DNA of 32,049 nt from an uncultured Faecalibacterium sp. (GCA_934561485.1 CAKTGS010000013.1:1-32049), one strand, 5' to 3'. Counted from the first letter of the stretch, positions 7,925-15,118 are shown. Numbers and translations: made by a program. Notes: generated by a model not told the origin, from the letters alone.

Positions 7925-8752
7925 ATGCCGAACATCATTGAGATCACCGATTTTTCCGCCCCGGAGCTGGACGTCTACGCCCGGCTGACCCAGGCACAGC
8001 TGCGCAATCGGCTGGAACCGGAAAAGGGCCTTTTCATTGCCGAAAGCCCCAAGGTGATCGCCCGCGCGCTGGACGCCGGATACCAGCCGGTGTCCCTGCT
8101 CATGGAGCGCCGCCAGATCACCGGCCCGGCCCAGGAAATTCTGTGCCGCTGCGGCGATGCCCCCGTATACACGGCCGACCGCGAAATGCTGGCCCGCCTG
8201 ACCGGCTACGAGCTGACCCGCGGTGTGCTGTGCGCCTTCCACCGCCCTGCGCTCCGCACCGTGGAGCAGGTATGCCAAAACGCCCGCCGGGTGGCTGTGC
8301 TGGAAGGCATTGTGGATTCCACCAATGTGGGCGCGATCTTCCGCAGCGCTGCCGCACTGAACATGGATGCCGTGCTCATCACCCCCTCTTGCTGCGACCC
8401 GCTGTGCCGCCGGGCGGTGCGCGTGAGTATGGGCACCGTGTTCCAGGTGCCCTGGGCGCAGATCGGTGCCGTACCTGCCGACTGGCCGGAAAACGGCATG
8501 GCGCAGCTGCACGCTCTGGGCTTCAAGACTGCCGCCATGGCCCTGAGCGACCTCTCCGTTTCCATTGACGATGCCGCCCTGGCCGCCGAGCCAAAGCTTG
8601 CCATCGTGCTGGGTACCGAGGGCGATGGCCTGGCCCGCAGCACCATTGCCGCCTGCGATTACACCGTGAAGATTCCCATGTCCCACGGAGTCGATTCGCT
8701 GAACGTTGCCGCCGCCAGCGCTGTGGCGTTCTGGCAGCTGGGCAAACAGTGA
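7925..8752 (+). CDS. SpoU/TrmH-family RNA 2'-O-methyltransferase
   Basis: 275 residues. An N-terminal substrate-binding part (FIAESPKVIARAL, then a segment around PVYTADREML) precedes a SPOUT catalytic domain. Motif 1 is NVGAIFRSAAALNMDAV, motif 2 is VLGTEGDGL and motif 3 is PMSHGVDSLNVAAASAV, with the family Asn/Arg, Glu and Ser/Asn residues all present. These enzymes methylate ribose 2'-OH in rRNA or tRNA using SAM and a trefoil-knot fold. The precise target cannot be read from the sequence. I start at 7925, which has AGGAG 9 nt upstream. An ATG at 7904 lies at the predicted transcription start. The gene is monocistronic with its own promoter and terminator. Confidence 0.9.
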   Translation: MPNIIEITDFSAPELDVYARLTQAQLRNRLEPEKGLFIAESPKVIARALDAGYQPVSLLMERRQITGPAQEILCRCGDAPVYTADREMLARLTGYELTRGVLCAFHRPALRTVEQVCQNARRVAVLEGIVDSTNVGAIFRSAAALNMDAVLITPSCCDPLCRRAVRVSMGTVFQVPWAQIGAVPADWPENGMAQLHALGFKTAAMALSDLSVSIDDAALAAEPKLAIVLGTEGDGLARSTIAACDYTVKIPMSHGVDSLNVAAASAVAFWQLGKQ

Positions 8753-8765
8753 CCCGCTGCGTTTG

Positions 8766-8806
8766 AAGAGCTGCTGCATGAACTGATGCGGCAGCTCTTT
8801 TCTTTC
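8766..8806 (+). terminator. Intrinsic terminator after the methyltransferase gene
   Basis: AAGAGCTGC (8766-8774) pairs with the GCAGCTCTT arm starting at 8791. The inner GCAT/ATGC pair adds to the stem, and TTTTCTTT follows. It starts 14 nt past the stop codon. Confidence 0.8.
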
Positions 8807-8910
8807 AAAAAGCACTGCAACGATTTTTAGCACAAACAAAAGGCGTCCCCGGCCGGGGGAGATCTGTCCCCAAGGTGTGAAGGCTTTTGCCCGGGGTTCG
8901 ATCGCAAAAA

Positions 8911-8968
8911 TTGATTTCCGTGAAAAAGTTCTTATAAATCTTGACAAACCGCCCTGTTCTGTTATAAA
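8911..8968 (+). promoter_or_regulatory. Tandem promoters of typA
   Basis: Two sigma-A-like promoters in series: TTGATT (8911-8916), 16 nt, TATAAA (8933-8938); then TTGACA (8941-8946), 16 nt, TATAAA (8963-8968). The leader from the second is about 55 nt. Upstream, a GC-rich palindrome CCCCGGCCGGGG lies near 8850 with no clear role. Confidence 0.65.
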
Positions 8969-9030
8969 CTTAGGGATGTATGACATTCGTTCGTATTTTA
9001 TGAGTTTTAATAATAGAGAGGTTGAATTTT

Positions 9031-10854
9031 ATGGTTCGTAACGATTTGCGCAATGTTGCCATTATCGCTCACGTTGACCACGGCAAAACCACCCTGGTGG
9101 ACGCCATGCTGCGTCAGAGCGGTGCGTTCCGCGACAACCAGGTTGTGGCAGAGCGCGTGATGGACAGCGGCGATATCGAGCGTGAGCGCGGCATTACCAT
9201 TCTGGCCAAGAACTGCTCCTGCACCTACAAAGGCGTCAAGATCAACATTGTGGATACTCCGGGCCACGCCGACTTTGGCGGCGAGGTGGAGCGCGTGCTG
9301 AAGATGGTCAACGGCGTGCTGCTGCTGGTGGACGCTGCTGAGGGCTGCATGCCCCAGACCCGCTTTGTGCTGCAGAAGGCTCTGCAGCAGAACCTGAGCC
9401 TGGTGGTTGCCATCAACAAGATCGACCGTCCCGATGCCCGCATCAAGGAAGTCATTGACGAGGTACTGTACCTGCTGATGGACCTGGGTGCCACCGATGA
9501 GCAGCTGGACTGCCCCATGCTGTTCTGCTGCGGCCGTCAGGGCACTGCAAGCCTGGACCCGGATGTGCCCGGCACCGACTTGATCCCCCTGTTCGACACC
9601 CTGCTGAGCACCATCAAGCCGCCTGAGGGCGACCCCGAGGCTCCCTTCCAGATGCTGGTGTCCTCTGTGGACTACAACGACTTTGTGGGCCGCATCGGCA
9701 TTGGCCGCATCCAGAATGGCATTGCCAAGGTGGGCGAAGAAGTGGTCGTGTGCGACTGGCACAACCCCGACCTGAAGATGCGCGGCCGCCTGACCAAGCT
9801 GTACGACTTCCAGGCCAATGGCCGCCAGCCCTGCGACAACATCACCGCCGGCGACATCGTGGCCTTCTCCGGCCTGCCGGATGTGACCATTGGCAACACC
9901 CTGTGCAGCCCCTCCAATGTGGAGCCGCTGCCCTTCCTGAAGATCAACGACCCCACCGTGGAAATGACCTTCTCGGTCAACGACAGCCCGCTGGCCGGCC
10001 GTGAGGGCAAGTTTGTTACCAGCCGCCAGATCCGCGACCGTCTGCAGAAGGAACTGCTGAAGGACGTGGCCCTGAAGGTGGAAGATTCCGCCACCACCGA
10101 TTCCTTCCGCGTGATGGGCCGTGGTGAGATGCACCTGTCCATCCTGATCGAGACCATGCGCCGCGAAGGTTACGAGCTGCAGGTTTCTCCCCCGCATGTT
10201 CTGACCAAGGTGATCGATGGCAAGACCTACGAGCCTATGGAGCACGTTGTGATCGATGTTCCCACCCAGTATCAGGGTGCTGTCATGACCGGCCTGGGCC
10301 AGCGCAAGGCCATTCTGCAGCAGATGGAGTCCCTGGGCACCGACCGCGTGCGCCTGGAGTTCCGGATGCCCAGCCGCGGCCTGTTCGGCTACCGCAACCA
10401 GTTCCTGACCGACACCCACGGCGAAGGCGTCATCAACCAGATCTTTGATGGTTACGATGTCTGGGCCGGCATGATCGCCAACCGCTCCACCGGCTCCCTG
10501 GTCAGCTTTGAGACCGGCGAGGCCGTTACCTACGGCCTGTTCAACGCGCAGCAGCGCGGCACCCTGCTGGTGGGCGCTGGCGAAAAGGTGTACGAAGGCA
10601 TGGTCATTGGCTACACCGCTTCCGGCGAGGATGTGGACGTGAACGTCTGCAAGACCAAGCACCTGACCAACACCCGTGCATCCGGCTCCGATGACGCCCT
10701 GCGTCTGATCCCCATCAGCAAGCTGAGCCTGGAAGGCTGCCTGGAGTTCCTGGCACAGGATGAGCTGCTGGAGGTCACCCCGGAGAACCTGCGCATCCGC
10801 AAGCAGATCCTGAACCACGAGCAGCGCATGAAGGCCAAGAGCAAGCTGAAGTAA
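9031..10854 (+). CDS. typA: Ribosome-associated GTPase TypA/BipA
   Basis: 607 residues, the normal family length. GTPase motifs: G1 AHVDHGKT (13-20), a switch I/G2 region with ERERGITI, G3 DTPGHADFGGEV and G4 NKIDRPDAR. Translation-factor beta-barrel, alpha/beta and the BipA-specific C-terminal domains follow (MRREGYELQVSPPHV, the RGLFGYRNQF loop region and a Lys-rich end). BipA binds the ribosome and acts in assembly and stress or low-temperature growth. The ATG at 9031 has AGAGAGG 9 nt upstream; a TTG three codons earlier is unlikely. It is monocistronic between tandem promoters and a strong terminator. Codon use is strongly biased, as expected for a highly expressed gene. Confidence 0.97.
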   Translation: MVRNDLRNVAIIAHVDHGKTTLVDAMLRQSGAFRDNQVVAERVMDSGDIERERGITILAKNCSCTYKGVKINIVDTPGHADFGGEVERVLKMVNGVLLLVDAAEGCMPQTRFVLQKALQQNLSLVVAINKIDRPDARIKEVIDEVLYLLMDLGATDEQLDCPMLFCCGRQGTASLDPDVPGTDLIPLFDTLLSTIKPPEGDPEAPFQMLVSSVDYNDFVGRIGIGRIQNGIAKVGEEVVVCDWHNPDLKMRGRLTKLYDFQANGRQPCDNITAGDIVAFSGLPDVTIGNTLCSPSNVEPLPFLKINDPTVEMTFSVNDSPLAGREGKFVTSRQIRDRLQKELLKDVALKVEDSATTDSFRVMGRGEMHLSILIETMRREGYELQVSPPHVLTKVIDGKTYEPMEHVVIDVPTQYQGAVMTGLGQRKAILQQMESLGTDRVRLEFRMPSRGLFGYRNQFLTDTHGEGVINQIFDGYDVWAGMIANRSTGSLVSFETGEAVTYGLFNAQQRGTLLVGAGEKVYEGMVIGYTASGEDVDVNVCKTKHLTNTRASGSDDALRLIPISKLSLEGCLEFLAQDELLEVTPENLRIRKQILNHEQRMKAKSKLK

Positions 10855-10886
10855 GCGGTTCTATCTTATTATAGTACAACATTCCT

Positions 10887-10924
10887 GCCCCGCAGAGCCA
10901 CACCGGCTTTGCGGGGCTTTTTTG
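10887..10924 (+). terminator. Intrinsic terminator after typA
   Basis: A 12-13 bp nearly perfect stem built from GCCCCGCA and AGCC pairing with GGCT and TGCGGGGC, with an ACACC loop and followed by T7. It sits about 30 nt past the stop codon. Confidence 0.9.
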
Positions 10925-10957
10925 CTGCAAAAAGTTGGAGGATTTTGCAAAAAAGCC

Positions 10958-10986
10958 TTGCAAAATGCAAACAGCTGCGGTATAAT
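10958..10986 (+). promoter_or_regulatory. Promoter of tRNA-Asn
   Basis: TTGCAA (10958-10963), 17 nt, perfect TATAAT (10981-10986). The -10 is 26 nt before the mature tRNA 5' end. Confidence 0.85.
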
Positions 10987-11012
10987 ATTTCTCGCAGTCA
11001 CAAATGTGATTT

Positions 11013-11089
11013 GCCTCTTTAGCTCAGTCGGTTAGAGCACCTGACTGTTAATCAGGGTGTCGCCTGTTCGAGTCAGGCAAGAGGCGCCA
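11013..11089 (+). tRNA. tRNA-Asn (anticodon GTT)
   Basis: The acceptor stem GCCTCTT (11013-11019) pairs with AAGAGGC (11079-11085). The D-arm is TAGCTCAGTCGGTTAGAGCA. The anticodon stem CCTGA/TCAGG encloses the loop CTGTTAA, placing GTT at 11047-11049. The T-arm is CCTGTTCGAGTCAGG. The discriminator base is G, and CCA (11087-11089) is encoded. It is a single tRNA with its own promoter and terminator. Confidence 0.97.
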
Positions 11090-11091
11090 GT

Positions 11092-11128
11092 AAGGCAATG
11101 TTCTTTGGAGCATTGCCTTTTCTTTTTG
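11092..11128 (+). terminator. Terminator after tRNA-Asn
   Basis: AAGGCAATG (11092-11100) pairs with CATTGCCTT (11111-11119), followed by a T-rich tract (TTCTTTTT). It separates the tRNA from the MAM export locus. Confidence 0.85.
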
Positions 11129-11243
11129 TTCATTTTGGGCAGTTTGTCCGGTGAAAGCTGTTTTCGATCGGTTTCTTTTGTGTTTCTGCACCATTACTTT
11201 TCACATATTTTTCAAACTTCACCATTTCTTAAAAAAGAAGCCC

Positions 11244-11272
11244 TTGAAGATGCTGTCACATTGTGGTATACT
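11244..11272 (+). promoter_or_regulatory. Promoter of the MAM export locus
   Basis: TTGAAG (11244-11249), a 17-nt spacer and TATACT (11267-11272). It is the best promoter between the tRNA terminator and the transporter gene, and it gives a leader of about 255 nt before the start at 11536. The leader carries the hairpin described in the next entry. Otherwise 11129-11243 is AT-rich with nothing recognisable. Confidence 0.6.
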
Positions 11273-11354
11273 GCTCATAAGCTTTGGAGGTTTGGCATAC
11301 AAATTTCCTGGCTTGGCACACTGATCAAAGGGTAGGCGCTCCCTTCTTTTGATG

Positions 11355-11424
11355 GCAGCAGTCCGGTGCTTTGCCCCGGTTCTCCGCCGGACGGGGCAAA
11401 GCACCGGTCTACGTGCTGCTTTTT
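11355..11424 (+). terminator. Terminator-like hairpin in the leader of the C39 ABC transporter gene (possible attenuator)
   Basis: A 16-bp perfect stem (11363-11378 with 11392-11407) has an outer GCAGCA/TGCTGC extension (11355-11360 with 11414-11419) and is followed at once by five T (11420-11424). It lies between the promoter at 11244-11272 and the start codon at 11536, so transcription of the export gene has to pass it. A smaller hairpin (ATCAAA...TTTGAT region, about 11325-11352) lies just before it. No known riboswitch class is recognised. It could equally be the true end of an unnoticed short transcript. Confidence 0.65.
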
Positions 11425-11535
11425 GCAGGCGCTGCACCTTTTTCCATTGTCAAATTCACAGCGCGGCCTGCCCTGCGGGGCAGCAGACGCGTGTGTTGTT
11501 TGAATAAATCTTGTATATTTTCAAAGGAAGCATCT

Positions 11536-13863
11536 ATGCGTTATACCTACGTCCGGCAGCATGACACTACCGACTGTGCGGCTGCCTGCCTCGCAATGGT
11601 GTGCCTCCATTACAAAAAGGAAATCACCATCACCCGCCTGCGGGATATGATGGGAACCGACCTGAAAGGCACAAACCTTGTTGGTCTGCAAAAAGCCGCA
11701 AACGAGCTGGGCTTTACCACCGCTGCGGTGCGTGTGGACCGCGAAAACTTTCTGAGTGATTTTTCACTTCCCTGCATTGCGCAGGTGATCACGGATCAGG
11801 GTCTGGCTCACTTTGTGGTGGTGTTCAAAAAAACCACCATTGCTGATGACGGCGAGCGCCGCAAGCACATGCTCAAGGAAGCAGAGCTTGCCAAGGACGA
11901 AACCAAAAAGCACAAGTGCAAAGATTACGTTGTGATCGGCGACCCCGGCACCGAGCTGAAAAAGATCAGCCTGGACGAGTTCTACAAGAACTTTACCGGT
12001 GTGCTGCTGCTGCTGAACCCCACCTCGGAGTTCAAGGGCGGCAAGGTGAAACAGGGCAGCATGATGAAGCGCTACATCGACCTGCTGCTGCCCCAGAAAA
12101 AGCTTTTCTTCTATGCGATCCTCAGCTCGGTGATCACCACCATTCTGGGCATTGCATCCTCTATGTTCAACAAGATTTTGATGGACGAGGTGCTCCCCTA
12201 CGGGTTGGAGAGCCTGCTGGTCACATTGATTCTTGTGTTCTCGGTGGTCAGCATCACCAGCACCCTGATCGGCTTTGTGCGCCAATGGGTGCTGATCCAT
12301 CTGTCCATCAAGATCGATATCCCGCTGATGCTGGGCTACTTCGGGCACATCTTTAAACTGCCCATGAAGTTCTTTGCCACCCGCAAAACCGGTGATATCA
12401 CCACCCGTTATTCGGATGCCAACACCATCAAATCCATCTTTACCAGCATTGCGCTGAGCCTTGTGATGGATATTTCCATGGCCGTTATCACGGGCATTAT
12501 CCTGTTCCGCATGAATGCCATGCTGTTCTCCATTTCGCTGTTCATGGCGCTGGTCAGCATCCTGCTGGTGCTGATCTACAAGCAGCCCTACAAGAAGATC
12601 AACGAAGAGACCATGGTGCAGTCCGCAGCCCTCAACAGCCAGATGATCGAGAGCCTGCGCGGCATTGAAACGGTCAAGTGCAACGCCAACGAGGAGACCG
12701 AGCTGGATAACCTCGAGCGCGAGTACATCAAGAGCCTGAAGATCAGCCTGCGGTCCAGCAAGATCAGCACGACCCAAGGTCTGATTTCCTCCTTTATCTC
12801 CACCGGTTTCAGTATGCTGACCACCTATGTGGGCATCACCCAGGTGCTGAACGGCGAGATGACGCTGGGCGGTTTTATGGCGTTCAGCACCTTGTCCAGC
12901 TACTTCACTTCCCCGCTGAGCAACCTGATCGGTCTGCAGATGCAGATCCAGGAAGCCAGCATCTCCATGAAGCGTCTGACCGAGATCATGGACTACCCTT
13001 CGGAGTACGAGACCGCCGAAGGGGTGGAGCAGACCAAGCTGGAGAAGGTGGAAGGCGACATCGAGTTCAAGGACATTACCTTCCGCTATGGCAACCGTGC
13101 CCCGGCACTGGACCATGTCAGCTTTACCATTCCTGCCGGCAAAAAGGTGGCACTGGTGGGCAGCAGCGGCAGCGGCAAGTCCACCATCACCAAGCTCCTG
13201 CTCAAATATTATGAGCCGGAAGAAGGCGAAATTGACATCAACGGCGTGAACATGGCCGAGTACACGAACGACTCGGTGCGCCGCGCCATTTCCTACGTGC
13301 CGCAGAACATCGAGCTGTTCAGCAAGACGATCTACGACAACATCCGCATTTCCCGCATGGATGCCACCCTGGATGAGGTCAAGGAAGCTGCCAAGAAGGC
13401 AGACGCCCACGAGTTCATCCGGCACCTGCCGCTGCAGTACAACACCTACCTGGAAGAAGCCGGCAACGGCCTGTCCGGCGGTGAAAAGCAGCGCATTGCC
13501 CTGGCCCGTGCGTTCCTGAAGGACTCCAACCTGTACATCCTGGATGAGTCCACCAGCAACCTGGACTTTGCCACTGAGAACCTGATCTTCAACATGATCT
13601 ACCGTCAGCTGGCCGACCGGTCCATGTTGATCGTGGCCCACCGCCTTTCCACCGTGCGTGACTGCGACCTGATCCTGGTCATGGACCATGGCAAGATCGT
13701 GGAGCGCGGCACCCATGACGAACTGATGGCCAAGGATGGCAAGTATGCCGAGCTGTGGAACATGCAGCAGGGCATCTTCCGCCGCAAGCCGGAAGCAGTG
13801 CCCCAGCCCGTGGCTGCTGCCGTTGTGGAAGAAGAGGACGATGGCGAGGCCATCACTTACTGA
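11536..13863 (+). CDS. C39-peptidase-containing ABC transporter (PCAT), exporter of the MAM-like precursor
   Basis: 775 residues in three parts. An N-terminal C39 Cys protease has oxyanion Gln8, catalytic Cys14, His92 (GLAHFVVV) and Asp136 (IGDPG). A six-helix exporter-type membrane domain follows (about 190-480). The C-terminal ATPase has Walker A GSSGSGKST (about 542-550), signature LSGGEKQ (646-652), Walker B LYILDE (666-671) and H-loop His702. PCATs cut substrates after a double glycine and pump the mature part across the membrane. Odd point: His92 and Asp136 are 44 residues apart instead of about 16, because of a Lys/Glu-rich insertion (about 100-130). The C-terminal tail after 745 is Pro/Ala/Glu-rich. 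The start at 11536 gives the proper C39 N-terminus, with AAGGAAG just upstream; in-frame codons back to 11371 are within the leader. The precursor gene follows 112 nt later. Confidence 0.93.
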   Translation: MRYTYVRQHDTTDCAAACLAMVCLHYKKEITITRLRDMMGTDLKGTNLVGLQKAANELGFTTAAVRVDRENFLSDFSLPCIAQVITDQGLAHFVVVFKKTTIADDGERRKHMLKEAELAKDETKKHKCKDYVVIGDPGTELKKISLDEFYKNFTGVLLLLNPTSEFKGGKVKQGSMMKRYIDLLLPQKKLFFYAILSSVITTILGIASSMFNKILMDEVLPYGLESLLVTLILVFSVVSITSTLIGFVRQWVLIHLSIKIDIPLMLGYFGHIFKLPMKFFATRKTGDITTRYSDANTIKSIFTSIALSLVMDISMAVITGIILFRMNAMLFSISLFMALVSILLVLIYKQPYKKINEETMVQSAALNSQMIESLRGIETVKCNANEETELDNLEREYIKSLKISLRSSKISTTQGLISSFISTGFSMLTTYVGITQVLNGEMTLGGFMAFSTLSSYFTSPLSNLIGLQMQIQEASISMKRLTEIMDYPSEYETAEGVEQTKLEKVEGDIEFKDITFRYGNRAPALDHVSFTIPAGKKVALVGSSGSGKSTITKLLLKYYEPEEGEIDINGVNMAEYTNDSVRRAISYVPQNIELFSKTIYDNIRISRMDATLDEVKEAAKKADAHEFIRHLPLQYNTYLEEAGNGLSGGEKQRIALARAFLKDSNLYILDESTSNLDFATENLIFNMIYRQLADRSMLIVAHRLSTVRDCDLILVMDHGKIVERGTHDELMAKDGKYAELWNMQQGIFRRKPEAVPQPVAAAVVEEEDDGEAITY

Positions 13864-13867
13864 TTTG

Positions 13868-13896
13868 TTGCAGCCGGGTGCGCACCCGGTTACATA
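13868..13896 (+). promoter_or_regulatory. Possible promoter with a palindromic spacer upstream of the MAM-like gene
   Basis: TTGCAG (13868-13873) and TACATA (13891-13896) are 17 nt apart. The spacer is almost entirely the perfect 16-nt palindrome CCGGGTGCGCACCCGG (13874-13889). It could be an operator overlapping a weak promoter, or an RNA hairpin (6-bp stem, GCGC loop) in a readthrough transcript. The -10 match is poor. Confidence 0.3.
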
Positions 13897-13975
13897 AATG
13901 GCTTTTGGATGGTTGCGCAGCCGGAAAAAGGCCGAAAAAAAACGTTTTTCAATCATTTGAAGGGAGTAATTCAAT

Positions 13976-14401
13976 ATGATGATGCCTGCAAACTACTCTG
14001 CTATCGCAGAGAACGAAATGACCTATGTCATCGGCGGCGGCATTGCCGACATCCTGGCTCCGGCCCTGACCACCGAGAACTGGAAGAAGTTCAACACCAA
14101 CATGGTTACCCTGATTGGCAACCACTACATGGACAAGTATGTCCTGAACACTCTGGGCGTGATCTTCTCCGGTACTTACAGCCCGCGGAACGGCATTGTT
14201 TCTCGCTACTTCACCAACGTTAGCCGCATCTGGAACAATAATGTTGGCGTTGATCCCCTCTTCGGCGGCCCCATCGGTGCCATCGGCAGCTACGCAGTGG
14301 GCGCTCTGAACGTTGCTCTGAACGCTGCTGGCAACGCTGCTGCTATCTACAACCTGGCTACCGCTAACGTCAAGAACAGTGCTGAGGGCTCCAAGTTCTA
14401 A
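13976..14401 (+). CDS. mam: MAM-family (microbial anti-inflammatory molecule) precursor with double-glycine leader
   Basis: 141 residues. The leader of 21 residues ends ENEMTYVIGG and fits the double-glycine consensus exactly: Glu-8, Met-7, Val-4, Gly-2, Gly-1, with Ile at -12. The neighbouring C39 transporter should cut after Gly21 and leave a core of 120 residues without Cys. The core has a polar, Asn/Thr-rich first half with FNTN and GVIFSGT segments and an Ala/Gly-rich hydrophobic segment near the end (about 93-128). The first 18 residues match, from memory, the F. prausnitzii MAM N-terminus almost exactly, while the core is clearly divergent. Known: MAM is a roughly 15-kDa F. prausnitzii protein reported to dampen NF-kB signalling. 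AGGGAG lies 9 nt before the first of three ATGs. A strong terminator follows. No modification enzyme is adjacent. Confidence 0.88.
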   Translation: MMMPANYSAIAENEMTYVIGGGIADILAPALTTENWKKFNTNMVTLIGNHYMDKYVLNTLGVIFSGTYSPRNGIVSRYFTNVSRIWNNNVGVDPLFGGPIGAIGSYAVGALNVALNAAGNAAAIYNLATANVKNSAEGSKF

Positions 14402-14479
14402 GCATTGACGGCTTGATGCAGTGTGCTTATCTGAGCCTGTTTGAAGAAACAGGAGCGGATGACAATGCCTCGTTATGGT

Positions 14480-14520
14480 GTGCCCGGAGGCGTTTTGCCT
14501 CCGGGCACATTTTATTTTGA
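14480..14520 (+). terminator. Strong terminator after the MAM-like gene
   Basis: A 12-bp perfect GC-rich stem, GTGCCCGGAGGC (14480-14491) with GCCTCCGGGCAC (14497-14508), loop GTTTT, then a T-rich tail (ATTTTATTTT). It is 78 nt past the stop. If leaky, it would set the ratio of precursor to the downstream accessory proteins and protect the precursor mRNA. Confidence 0.88.
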
Positions 14521-14539
14521 ACACCTGTTGCGTTGATTC

Positions 14540-14613
14540 GTAATAGGTGATCGCAGGCGGAGAAGCTGTGCTGCCCCCTCCCCTTTTCTTCTGCACCCGC
14601 GATTGCCTATTAC
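14540..14613 (+). other. Long-range stem structure between the precursor gene and the accessory genes
   Basis: GTAATAGGTGATCGC (14540-14554) pairs with GCGATTGCCTATTAC (14599-14613) over 15 bp, with two adjacent G-U wobbles. It encloses 44 nt with a C-rich middle. It is not followed by a T-run, so it is not a plain terminator. It could be a processing or mRNA-stability element at the 5' end of the accessory mRNA, or a degenerate repeat element. No match to a known family was recognised. Confidence 0.5.
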
Positions 14614-14661
14614 ATCCTCTGCGGAGGAACCCCTATTTTACAGAACGAGAGGTAAATTGCC

Positions 14662-15117
14662 ATGAACGAAATCAAAGTTGCTGAAAACAAAACCCTCAAG
14701 CTCACCAATGTGGTCTCCCGCCGCGTGATGCCCGAAGAACTGGGCAACATGATGGTGATCCTGACCCAGCTGCAGAATTTTATCAAGAGCAACAACGCCC
14801 AGCCCATCGGCCCGCTGGTGGAAGCTGTGAAGATGGGCACCGGCCCGGACCATACGCCGGAGCTGTACATGATGCAGCAGGCCACCCAGATGATCCCCAA
14901 AATGGAGCCGGGCTACCACATGGACGCCATTCTGCGCGTAAAGAACTGCCTGTATGCCCATTACACCGGCCCCATGAGTCAGAGCCAGCTGGCCACCGCC
15001 AAGCTGCAGATCATGGCATTTGAAAACGAGCTGGACCTCACCGGCGATACCTATACCATCTACGTCAACCAGGACGATGACCAGGCTGTGGTTGACGTGT
15101 TTATGGAGACCAAGTAA
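14662..15117 (+). CDS. GyrI-like (effector-binding) small protein in the MAM export locus
   Basis: 151 residues, soluble, no signal peptide, no Gly-Gly leader. The layout of two halves fits the GyrI/AraC effector-binding (SHS2) fold: KLTNVVSRRVMPEELGNMM opens the first half, and AHYTGPMSQSQLATAKLQIMAFENE in the second resembles the family GPY...L...L pattern. The chain ends with a YTIYVNQDDDQAVVDVFMETK strand pair. No DNA-binding domain is attached, so it is not a transcription factor by itself. Such stand-alone domains bind small molecules or proteins. The ribosome site AGAGG stands 9 nt before the ATG. The stop is 1 nt from the next start, so it is tightly coupled to the HlyD-type gene. A chaperone or sensor role for the exporter is only a guess. 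Confidence 0.6.
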   Translation: MNEIKVAENKTLKLTNVVSRRVMPEELGNMMVILTQLQNFIKSNNAQPIGPLVEAVKMGTGPDHTPELYMMQQATQMIPKMEPGYHMDAILRVKNCLYAHYTGPMSQSQLATAKLQIMAFENELDLTGDTYTIYVNQDDDQAVVDVFMETK

Positions 15118-15118
15118 T

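Noticed and set aside
8840..8900. GC-rich palindrome and CCCC/GGGG tracts before the typA promoters, as a possible riboswitch
   Set aside because: The elements lie upstream of both predicted promoters, so they would not be in the mRNA, and no known class fits.
9007..10818. A 603-codon minus-strand frame opposite typA
   Set aside because: typA has all GTPase motifs. The opposite frame is a codon-bias artefact.
11371..11535. N-terminal extension of the C39 transporter from an upstream in-frame ATG
   Set aside because: The extension would run through the big leader hairpin and add 55 residues before the conserved C39 start, where Gln8 and Cys14 are correctly placed from 11536.
11764..13974. 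A 736-codon minus-strand frame opposite the C39 transporter
   Set aside because: Antisense to a motif-complete gene. The product is His/Gln/Asp-rich without recognisable domains.
14540..14613. Inverted repeat as ends of a small mobile element
   Set aside because: The arms are only 15 nt and enclose 44 nt. No target-site duplication or transposase is seen, and an RNA stem explains it better.
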